A DNA stretch of 5,278 nt from Thermogutta sp. (lineage in GTDB: Bacteria > Planctomycetota > Planctomycetia > Pirellulales > Thermoguttaceae). The notes beneath the pieces were generated by a model, which was not told where the DNA came from, searched no databases, and worked only from the letters and a program-made list of their open reading frames with translations. Shown here in pieces: positions 1-5,278 of this stretch. The DNA lies in assembly GCA_012798155.1 (NCBI GenBank), contig JAAZNR010000104.1:1-5278 (forward strand), written 5' to 3'. Within the stretch, counting starts at the first letter, position 1, and each line of letters starts with the position of its first letter. The translations under genes were made by a program, and so were the position numbers.

Positions 1-21
1 CTGGGGTACAATTCGTGTAGT

Positions 22-41
22 CGCGGTTTTCGGGAACTGCG
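22..41 (+). other. possible small hairpin in the leader
   Basis: The segment can fold into a 7-bp stem (22-28 with 35-41, one G-T wobble) closed by a six-base TTCGGG loop. It lies about 90 bases upstream of the adaptor start. No T-tract follows, so it does not look like an intrinsic terminator of an upstream gene. It may be chance in GC-rich DNA. The rest of 1-131 shows no convincing -35/-10 pair and no recognisable gene end. Confidence 0.2.
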
Positions 42-120
42 AGCCGGCATACCCGGTTTGTAACCTCAAGCTCGATCCGATTCTCTAATGAGATTATCGC
101 CTTGTGGATTTCCAAGCGAC

Positions 121-125
121 GGGAG
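121..125 (+). promoter_or_regulatory. ribosome binding site of the adaptor gene
   Basis: GGGAG lies 6 bases before the ATG at 132 and contains the Shine-Dalgarno core GGAG. It supports ATG 132 as the start. That start also gives an N-terminus with two basic clusters followed by a hydrophobic anchor, as expected for the family. Confidence 0.6.
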
Positions 126-131
126 TAACGC

Positions 132-1310
132 ATGAAGATAACGGGCGCGTTGGTTTTCGTGAAAAAGGTCGTTCCTTTTCTCTTGGGGATCGTCGTCTTG
201 GTGGGGGTGATCCTGTGGCTCTCGGGCTTTTTCAACGAGACGGTTCCCCCTGGGCGGACGGAGATTTCGGTCGCCCGATTCGATCCCGCCGCGGAAACCG
301 TGGAACCGGTGGACATCATTCGCAAACCGGTGGTGGAGGAGGCCGTGGGAACGATTCGGGCGGCGGAACGCACGACGATCTCCAGCCGAATCATGTCCAC
401 CATCGAGAAGATTCACGTGCGTGCCGGAAGCGAGGTGTCGCCGGGCGACGTGCTGATTGAACTGGATCGGGCGGCCGTGGAGCGCCAATTGAACCAAGCT
501 CAGGCCTCCTTGACGTCGGCCGAGGCGGCTTTGAAACAGGCCCAGGACGACTACGACCGGGCGGTCCGCTTGCGGCAACAAAACCCGGGCGCCTTGAGCG
601 AGCAGCAATTCAATGAATTCAAGACGCGGTTGGACCAAGCCCAAGCCAACGTGGAGAAGGCGCGCCAGGCCGTGGCGGAAATCGAAGTCAATCTCTCCTA
701 TTGCACCATCGCCGCCACGCGGAAGGGCAAGATCGTGGATCGACTGGCGGAGGAGGGAGATACGGTTTCGCCGGGCGTGCCCCTGCTGACGCTGTACGAT
801 CCGAGCACGCTCCGCCTCGAAGTTCCCATCATCGAGAATCTGGCGACGCGGCTGGCGATCGGCGACCGTGTCCGCGTGTACATCGACGCCTTGGACCGGG
901 AGATCGAGGGGACGGTCGATGAGAAGGTGCCGCAGGCCGATTCCGCGAGCCGCACGGTCTTGGTCAAGATCGCCTTGCCGGAAACCCCCGGCTTGGTCGA
1001 GGGGATGTTCGGACGAGTGAAGCTGGAGGCGGCCGTGCGCGACCACTTGTGCATTCCCATAGCGGCCGTACGCCGGGTGGGGCAACTGGAGTTCGTGGAC
1101 GTCGTCCGCGAAGACGGGACGAAGGAACGCCGCTTGGTTCAAACGGGACGGTTGGGTCGGCCGGGCCACACGGAGGTGCTGAGCGGCGTCCGCAGCGGGG
1201 AAAAAGTGGCAGTGCCCAAGGGCGTCGCGAGCGAAGCCCCCGAGATTGTACCGGCTTCAGGTGCTTCCAACCCACAGTCGTCCGTCGGCGCCGCCGAGCC
1301 TGAACTGTGA
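132..1310 (+). CDS. RND efflux periplasmic adaptor (HlyD/AcrA family)
   Basis: This 392-residue protein is the membrane-fusion subunit that would link the inner-membrane pump encoded next to it with an outer-membrane channel. Residues 1-12 are basic, and about 13-33 form one hydrophobic segment. There is no lipobox cysteine, so it is probably membrane-anchored rather than a lipoprotein. The domains fold inward and back out in the usual adaptor order: first lipoyl half about 71-112 (ending GDVLIELD), a coiled-coil hairpin about 113-190 rich in Q, A and E heptads, second lipoyl half about 190-228 (SYCTIAATRKGKI), beta-barrel about 228-302, and a membrane-proximal domain to about 370. The tail is low-complexity. 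The hairpin tip has R143, L147 and S156, resembling the R-L-S TolC-contact motif of AcrA but with two extra residues before the serine. ATG 132 has a ribosome binding site. Length is normal for the family. The substrate cannot be told from this subunit. Family assignment is secure; the exact subfamily is not. Confidence 0.93.
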   Translation: MKITGALVFVKKVVPFLLGIVVLVGVILWLSGFFNETVPPGRTEISVARFDPAAETVEPVDIIRKPVVEEAVGTIRAAERTTISSRIMSTIEKIHVRAGSEVSPGDVLIELDRAAVERQLNQAQASLTSAEAALKQAQDDYDRAVRLRQQNPGALSEQQFNEFKTRLDQAQANVEKARQAVAEIEVNLSYCTIAATRKGKIVDRLAEEGDTVSPGVPLLTLYDPSTLRLEVPIIENLATRLAIGDRVRVYIDALDREIEGTVDEKVPQADSASRTVLVKIALPETPGLVEGMFGRVKLEAAVRDHLCIPIAAVRRVGQLEFVDVVREDGTKERRLVQTGRLGRPGHTEVLSGVRSGEKVAVPKGVASEAPEIVPASGASNPQSSVGAAEPEL

Positions 1311-1494
1311 TTCATTACCGGAAGCGAGGTAACCACGGCCGCCGGCTGAAAGGCATGGGAAAGCCTGTTTCGCCGCATCCAGTGCCATCGGCGAGTGCGA
1401 TTTTCACGGTAGCATTCTCGGCCGCCGGAGTATCCCACGCCGAGCGCCGAGCGACGCTTGCACGCGCCGGCTCGCAGCAAGGAGACATTCACCC
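1311..1494 (+). other. intergenic gap between adaptor and permease
   Basis: This 184-base spacer is unusually long for an adaptor/permease pair, which are often only a few bases apart. I see no promoter, terminator with a T-tract, or known riboswitch core. Short weak pairings exist (AGGC 1351-1354 with GCCT 1362-1365; CGAGC 1441-1445 with GCTCG 1470-1474). It is open in two forward frames. In the permease frame it is open back to a TAA at 1330 but offers no ATG, GTG or TTG. In another frame a 63-codon GTG-initiated reading frame spans it exactly (see findings). Co-transcription of the two genes is likely from orientation and function, not proven. Confidence 0.5.
1479..1484 (+). promoter_or_regulatory. 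ribosome binding site that decides the GTG start of the permease
   Basis: AAGGAG, a strong Shine-Dalgarno match, lies 10 bases before GTG 1495. No other ATG, GTG or TTG occurs in this frame between the in-frame TAA at 1330-1332 and 1495. The first downstream ATG (1570) would remove part of the first membrane segment. GTG 1495 is therefore the only good start. Confidence 0.8.
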
Positions 1495-4400
1495 GTGACG
1501 GATACAAGTCAAAAAGTTCCCCTTCTGACGCGAATCGTGGATGTTTTCCTCCGGGGGGATTCCGCGATCATGCTGACGTTGGTGTCGATCCTCTTGGGAC
1601 TTGGGGCGTTGGCCGTCACGCCCCGCGAAGAGGAGCCGCAGATCGTGGTACCGATGGCCGACGTCTTCGTGTCGGCGCCGGGGCTTTCGGCCGAGCAGAT
1701 CGAGCAGCAGATCTCCAGCCGCTTGGAGCGGATCGTTGACCAGATCGACGGCGTGGAGTACGTGTATTCCATGTCGCGTCCCGGCCAAGCCGTGATTACG
1801 GCCCGCTTTTATGTGGGCGAGGACCGCGAGGACTCGCTGCTCAAGTTGCACACCAAGATTTCGTCCTACATCGACGAGGCGCCGACGGGCGTCCAAGCCT
1901 GGGTGATCAAGCCCGTCGAGGTCGACGACGTGCCGATCGTAACTTTGACGCTCTGGTCGCGGCGCCAGGACGTCAGTGATTACGAGCTGCGCCGCCTGGC
2001 CGAGCAGACCCAGAATGAGCTGAAGGCGGTGCCGCAAACCAATCGGGTGACGGTGGTGGGCGGCCGGCCGCGGCAGATTCGGGTGGAAATCGATCCCATC
2101 CGGTTGGCGGCTCGGAACACTTCCGCCTTGCAGGTGGCGCAGGCCTTGCGGGCGGGGAACGTCAATTTGCCGGTGGGGCGTTTCGAGCAACAAAACACCG
2201 AGTTCGTGGTGGAGGCGGGCACGTTCGTCCGCGATGCCCTGGAGTTGGAGAATCTGGTGGTCAACGTGGCGGGCGGGCGGCCCGTCTATTTGAAGGACGT
2301 GGCCGACGTCATGGACGGTCCGGCCGAGGCGACCTCCTACACCTGGATCGGGTTCGGCCCGGCGGCCGTGGAAAGCACGGCTCCCCGCGAGCACGTGACG
2401 GCGGAACAACTGAAGGCCCGCCAAGCATCTCCCTCGGCGTCCGTCTATCCGGCCGTGACCATCGCCGTGGCCAAACGGAAGGGCAGCAACGCCGTTTGGG
2501 TGGCCCAGGCGATTGAGAAACGGATGGAGGATTTGGCCGGCCAAATCCTTCCCGCCGGCGTCTATTACCGCATTACCCGCGACTACGGCGAAACCGCCGA
2601 CGAAAAGGTGAACGAATTGATCGAGGCCCTGGTCGTGGCCGTGCTGACCGTCATCGGCCTGATCTGGCTGACGATGGGATGGCGGGCGGCGGCCGTCGTC
2701 GCACTGGCCGTGCCCGTCTGCTACAGCATCACCCTCTCCGTCAATTACCTGGCCGGTTACACGATCAATCGGGTAACGATGTTCGCCCTGATTCTGGCCT
2801 TGGGCCTTCTGGTGGACGACCCGATCACCGACGTGGAGAACATCTCGCGGTATTTTACGATGAGGGTCTTGCCGCCGCGGGAGTCGGTATTGCATGCCGT
2901 CCAGGAGGTACGCCCCGCGCTGATAATGTCCGTCTTGGCGATCATAGCCAGTTTCATCCCCATGGCCTTCATTACCGGCATGATGGGGCCGTACATGGCG
3001 CCGATGGCCCTCAACGTGCCGGTCGCGCTCTTGACCTCCTTGCTGATCTCGTTGGTGGTGACGCCCTGGATGGCCATGTACGCCCTTCGCGGGACGGCGT
3101 CGTCCTCGCTGGAAGGGGGCGGGTTCGACCTCACGCAGCGGCCGGTCTATCGCCTCAGCCGTGCCGTTTTCGCTCCGATCCTTCGCTATCGCGCGGCGGC
3201 CTGGGGCGTGGTGGCCACGACGGCCCTGCTCTTCGTGGGATCGCTGTTCTTGCCGGGATTGCGGGTCATCCCGCTCAAAATGCTTCCCCTGGACAATAAG
3301 AACGAGTTTCAGGTCGTGATCGACATGCCGGAAGGCACCACGCTGGAAACGACCGACGCCGCGGCGCGGCGGATCGGCGAGTACCTGGCGTCGCTCCGCG
3401 AGGTCCGCGACTTTCAGATTTATACCGGACTGTCTTCGCCCATGGACTTCAACGGGATGGTCCGCCACTACTTCCTGCGGCAAGGGAGCAACGTCGCCGA
3501 CATCCGCGTCAACCTGTTGCACAAGGATCATCGCCCGCAGCAGTCGCACGAAATGATCCTCCGCATTCGCAACGACATCGCGGCCCTGGCCCGCGAAACC
3601 GGGGCCAACGTCAAGCTCGTGGAGGTGCCGCCGGGACCGCCCGTCATCTCGACCATCACCGCCGAAGTGTACGGTCCTCCGGACGCGACCTACGACCAAT
3701 TGATCGCGGTCTCCAAGCAGGTCGAGGCCCGGATGTTACGGGAACCGGGAGTCGTGGACGTGGACATCAGCGGGGAGGCCGACCAACCCAAGCTGGTCTT
3801 CGTCACGGATCAGCCCAAGGCCGCGCTCTCCGGCGTGACCAAAGAAGACGTCGCGCAATTGCTGCAATTGGCGCTGTCCGGCTATCCCGCCACCCACTTG
3901 CAAATCCCTTCCGAGGTGAATCCCTTGCAAGTCGTGTTGCGGTTGCGGCGATCGGAACGTTCCTCGGAAGACGACCTGAGGTCGCTCTATCTCCAGGGGC
4001 GGATGGGTCAAATGGTGCAGCTTGGCGCGCTCGGCAATTTTGCGACCACGCACCCGGATGGTAGGCCCATCTTCGAAGACAAGATGATCTACCGCAAGAA
4101 CTTGCAACGAGTGGCCTACGTCTACGGCGAAGTGGCCGGCCGTGCCCCCGCCGACGCCATCCTCGACATGGAGGTGGATCGCGCCTCGCCCGCGGAAATC
4201 GCTGCGGACCGGGCTGCCGGGCCGGCGAGGATTCGGCCGGTCGAGTCGCGGACGTGGTTTCAACCGGGAGGCGGCGATCTCTGGTCGCTGCCGGAAGGAT
4301 TTCGAGTGGTATGGAACGGCGAAGGGGAATTGAAGATCACGATCGAGGTCTTTCGTGATCTCGGCATCGGTTTCGGCGCAGCCCTGATCGCGATCTTCAT

Positions 4401-4920
4401 CCTGTTGATGTTCGAAACCCAGTCCCGCGCCTTGCCCTTGATCATCATGCTGGCCATTCCGCTCACCGTGATCGGGATCATGCCGGGGTTCCTGCTGTTG
4501 AACTGGATCGTGAACCGCCCGATCGACGGTTTCCCGAACCCGGTGTTTTTCACCGCTACCGCCATGATCGGGATGATCGGCCTGGCCGGCATCGTGGTGC
4601 GAAGCTCCGTGGTGCTGATCGACTTCATTCATCACGGTTTGGCCGACGGATTGGACCTCCGCGAGGCCATTGTGCGGAGCGTGGCCGTGCGTACGCGGCC
4701 GATCTTGCTGACCTCCGGGACGACCCTGCTGGGGAACTGGGTGATTACCCTGGACCCGATGTTCTCGGGCTTGGCCTGGGCCATCATCTTCGGAATCTTC
4801 GCCTCCACGCTCTTCACACTGGTGGTGATTCCGACCGTGTACTGGTTGCTCTATGCCCGAAGCGGGGGCGCGAGCAAGGCCGCCAAGCAGCCCGAGAATG
4901 CCGACGCCGGCCGGGTCTGA
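1495..4920 (+). CDS. RND efflux permease subunit (AcrB-like, proton-driven)
   Basis: This 1141-residue inner-membrane transporter would couple proton entry to export of substrate through the adaptor encoded upstream. Both halves of the RND fold are visible. TM1 is about 23-41, followed by TPREEEPQIVVP and a large periplasmic porter domain to about 370. TM2-TM6 are about 373-527. TM7 is about 567-587, a second periplasmic domain spans about 590-950, and TM8-TM12 are about 957-1118. The proton-relay aspartates are D441 and D442 in TM4 (LALGLLVDDPITDVEN). R1036 in TM10 (GIVVRSSVVLIDF) sits where AcrB has lysine 940, and T1073 lies in TM11 (RPILLTSGTT). The paired DD favours the drug/hydrophobe type over CzcA-like metal pumps. 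Length is somewhat above AcrB's roughly 1050; part of the excess may be a polar, low-complexity stretch at 289-317 before the conserved YPAVTIAVAKRKG. The GTG start is fixed by AAGGAG and the lack of alternatives. No frameshift or internal stop is seen. Substrate unknown. Confidence 0.95.
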   Translation: MTDTSQKVPLLTRIVDVFLRGDSAIMLTLVSILLGLGALAVTPREEEPQIVVPMADVFVSAPGLSAEQIEQQISSRLERIVDQIDGVEYVYSMSRPGQAVITARFYVGEDREDSLLKLHTKISSYIDEAPTGVQAWVIKPVEVDDVPIVTLTLWSRRQDVSDYELRRLAEQTQNELKAVPQTNRVTVVGGRPRQIRVEIDPIRLAARNTSALQVAQALRAGNVNLPVGRFEQQNTEFVVEAGTFVRDALELENLVVNVAGGRPVYLKDVADVMDGPAEATSYTWIGFGPAAVESTAPREHVTAEQLKARQASPSASVYPAVTIAVAKRKGSNAVWVAQAIEKRMEDLAGQILPAGVYYRITRDYGETADEKVNELIEALVVAVLTVIGLIWLTMGWRAAAVVALAVPVCYSITLSVNYLAGYTINRVTMFALILALGLLVDDPITDVENISRYFTMRVLPPRESVLHAVQEVRPALIMSVLAIIASFIPMAFITGMMGPYMAPMALNVPVALLTSLLISLVVTPWMAMYALRGTASSSLEGGGFDLTQRPVYRLSRAVFAPILRYRAAAWGVVATTALLFVGSLFLPGLRVIPLKMLPLDNKNEFQVVIDMPEGTTLETTDAAARRIGEYLASLREVRDFQIYTGLSSPMDFNGMVRHYFLRQGSNVADIRVNLLHKDHRPQQSHEMILRIRNDIAALARETGANVKLVEVPPGPPVISTITAEVYGPPDATYDQLIAVSKQVEARMLREPGVVDVDISGEADQPKLVFVTDQPKAALSGVTKEDVAQLLQLALSGYPATHLQIPSEVNPLQVVLRLRRSERSSEDDLRSLYLQGRMGQMVQLGALGNFATTHPDGRPIFEDKMIYRKNLQRVAYVYGEVAGRAPADAILDMEVDRASPAEIAADRAAGPARIRPVESRTWFQPGGGDLWSLPEGFRVVWNGEGELKITIEVFRDLGIGFGAALIAIFILLMFETQSRALPLIIMLAIPLTVIGIMPGFLLLNWIVNRPIDGFPNPVFFTATAMIGMIGLAGIVVRSSVVLIDFIHHGLADGLDLREAIVRSVAVRTRPILLTSGTTLLGNWVITLDPMFSGLAWAIIFGIFASTLFTLVVIPTVYWLLYARSGGASKAAKQPENADAGRV

Positions 4921-4938
4921 CGGAGCGTGCCTGCGACG

Positions 4939-4978
4939 GGCATCTGGGGGCTTCGCTCCGCTGCGACCCCAGCCACCC
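4939..4978 (+). repeat. hairpin repeat, copy 1 (core 4944-4978)
   Basis: This is the first of three direct copies of a 35-nt unit that begins CTGGGGGCTTCGCT and ends GACCCCAGCCACCC. The ends CTGGGG (4944-4949) and CCCCAG (4967-4972) pair, and an inner TCGC/GCGA pairing is also possible. It shares five extra bases on its left (GGC-A/G-TCT) with copy 2. It begins 19 bases after the permease stop, but without a T-tract it is not a typical intrinsic terminator. Confidence 0.85.
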
Positions 4979-4996
4979 GGTCGTGGCCGTTTGATA

Positions 4997-5036
4997 GGCG
5001 TCTGGGGGCTTCGCTGCGCTCCGACCCCAGCCACCC
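4997..5036 (+). repeat. hairpin repeat, copy 2 (core 5002-5036)
   Basis: Second copy, starting 58 bases after the first and in the same orientation. The outer CTGGGG/CCCCAG stem (5002-5007 with 5025-5030) is intact. It differs from copy 1 at only two positions of the 35-nt core, both in the inner loop region. Its 3' part is also the first unit of the 19-nt tandem array that follows. Confidence 0.85.
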
Positions 5037-5089
5037 ATCGCTGCCCCAGGCACCCATCGCTGCCCCAGCCACCCATGGCGACCCCAGCC
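5025..5089 (+). repeat. 19-nt tandem repeat array, about 3.4 units
   Basis: The unit is CCCCAGCCACCCATCGCTG. Unit 1 is 5025-5043, unit 2 is 5044-5062 (one mismatch), unit 3 is 5063-5081 (three mismatches), and a partial unit CCCCAGCC is 5082-5089. A diverged copy lies at 4967-4985. A 19-base period does not preserve reading frame, and all reverse frames are open through it, so open frames here are artefacts of composition. The array looks like a tandem duplication of the 3' tail of the 35-nt hairpin repeat. Confidence 0.85.
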
Positions 5090-5133
5090 GGGCGGCTGTG
5101 AGCCGGCGGTGGAAGCTGGGTAGCGCCGAAACA

Positions 5134-5153
5134 CCTCCGGCTTACGCCGGAGG
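5134..5153 (+). repeat. palindrome 1: 8-bp stem with TTAC loop
   Basis: CCTCCGGC pairs perfectly with GCCGGAGG around a TTAC loop. An overlapping alternative fold, CCGGA (5147-5151) with TCCGG (5155-5159) followed by TTTT at 5160-5163, resembles a weak intrinsic terminator. The two folds are mutually exclusive. The T-tract is too short for a confident terminator call. Confidence 0.75.
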
Positions 5154-5188
5154 CTCCGGTTTTCGTATTCGATTTCAATTTTCTAGAG

Positions 5189-5208
5189 CCTCCAGCGTAA
5201 GCTGGAGG
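5189..5208 (-). repeat. palindrome 2: 8-bp stem, inverted relative to palindrome 1
   Basis: CCTCCAGC pairs perfectly with GCTGGAGG around a GTAA loop, which is the reverse complement of the TTAC loop in palindrome 1. Read on the minus strand it matches palindrome 1 except for one swapped base pair (A-T in place of G-C). Confidence 0.75.
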
Positions 5209-5232
5209 TGGGAACAGCGCGAAGCGGGTCTG

Positions 5233-5278
5233 CTGGGGGCTTCGCTCCGCTACGACCCCAGCCACCCATCGCTGCCCC
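5233..5278 (+). repeat. hairpin repeat, copy 3, and start of another 19-nt array at the window edge
   Basis: The core 5233-5267 matches the other two 35-nt copies in orientation and keeps the CTGGGG/CCCCAG stem (5233-5238 with 5256-5261). It differs from copy 1 at a single loop base (A for G). It runs straight into a full 19-nt unit (5256-5274) and the first four bases of a further unit (5275-5278), where the window ends. As with copy 2, the hairpin repeat precedes the tandem units. The remaining bases of 4921-5278 between these repeats hold nothing else I can support. Confidence 0.85.

Larger units (their letters stand above)
5132..5210. repeat. inverted pair of palindromes (REP/BIME-like element)
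   Basis: Two 25-nt arms, 5132-5156 and 5186-5210, are inverted copies of each other with 23 of 25 positions matching. They flank a 29-base AT-rich spacer (5157-5185) that stands out from the GC-rich surroundings. Each arm also contains its own perfect 8-bp hairpin. The two mismatches between arms fall on the two partners of one stem base pair, so each hairpin remains perfect. This layout resembles bacterial interspersed mosaic elements, pairs of REP palindromes in opposite orientation. Whether this belongs to a REP family moved by a RAYT transposase is inference. I see no target-site duplication. Confidence 0.8.

Noticed and set aside
2..88. Possible 3' end of an upstream gene, open in frame 2 from the window start to TAA 86-88
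   Set aside because: Only 28 codons are visible and the residues show no family signature; another frame is also open to TAA at 61-63, so chance is enough.
58..89. Promoter-like TTGTAA and TCTAAT boxes
   Set aside because: The 20-base spacing is too long for a standard sigma-70 promoter and the -10 match is weak, so I do not call it.
88..135. Fifteen-codon leader frame from ATG 88 overlapping the adaptor start as ATGA
   Set aside because: There is no ribosome binding site before ATG 88 and the peptide has no attenuator-like codon run; the overlap could easily be chance.
66..1169. Minus-strand open frame of 367 codons opposite the adaptor gene
   Set aside because: It is an antisense shadow of the adaptor gene with the same arginine/histidine-rich composition and no recognisable motif.
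2679..3299. Forward open frame of 206 codons inside the permease gene in another frame
   Set aside because: It overlaps the conserved TM2-TM7 region of the permease, whose own frame is clearly the coding one. No domain is seen in the alternative translation.
1489..3699. Long open frame (736 codons) on the minus strand opposite the permease gene
   Set aside because: It lies antisense to a confidently recognised RND permease, is rich in R, H, G and D as expected for the complement of GC-biased codons, and shows no domain.
5219..5245. Pairing of GCGAAGC (5219-5225) with GCTTCGC (5239-5245) overlapping hairpin copy 3
   Set aside because: It is a 7-bp stem with a 13-base loop, the flank before copies 1 and 2 lacks it, and it competes with the conserved CTGGGG/CCCCAG stem.
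3736..5265. Minus-strand open frame of 509 codons running from the repeats into the permease gene
   Set aside because: Its first part is a translation of non-coding repeats and palindromes and the rest is antisense to the permease. The 19-nt repeat period does not keep frame, and all three reverse frames are open through the repeats.
4939..5278. CRISPR array
   Set aside because: The repeats are either directly tandem at 19 nt without spacers or irregularly spaced (58 and 231 bases), and no cas gene is present.

Overview
The window holds a two-gene efflux operon on the + strand, followed by a non-coding stretch packed with short repeats. The DNA is GC-rich with strong G/C preference at third codon positions. 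A periplasmic adaptor plus an RND permease implies a diderm (Gram-negative-type) bacterium. The downstream repeats (palindromes of the CCTCC-GC-TTAC-GC-GGAGG type and CCCCAGCCACCC units) remind me of repeats in planctomycete genomes, so Planctomycetota is my best guess. That assignment is inference from memory, not demonstrated here.

Layout: 1-131 is the upstream leader, with a possible small hairpin but no convincing promoter or complete gene. 132-1310 encodes a 392-residue HlyD/AcrA-type membrane-fusion protein. 1311-1494 is a 184-base gap ending in a good ribosome binding site. 1495-4920 encodes a 1141-residue RND efflux permease of the proton-driven, AcrB-like type, carrying the paired aspartates in TM4. 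4921-5278 has no supported gene. It contains three copies of a 35-nt hairpin-forming repeat, a 19-nt tandem array that appears to have grown from that repeat's 3' part, and two palindromes arranged as a 25-nt inverted pair. The array is still running at the window edge.

How the genes work together: the permease would capture substrate in the inner membrane or periplasm using the proton gradient, and the adaptor would connect it to a TolC-like outer-membrane channel. No channel gene and no regulator gene is visible, so both must lie outside the window. Substrate cannot be read from the sequence; the TM4 DD motif favours a drug/hydrophobic-compound type pump over a CzcA-type metal pump.

I see no clear novel system. 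The most interesting material is the repeat region, especially a compensated base-pair change between the two palindromes, which suggests selection or a copying mechanism acting on a folded REP/BIME-like element.
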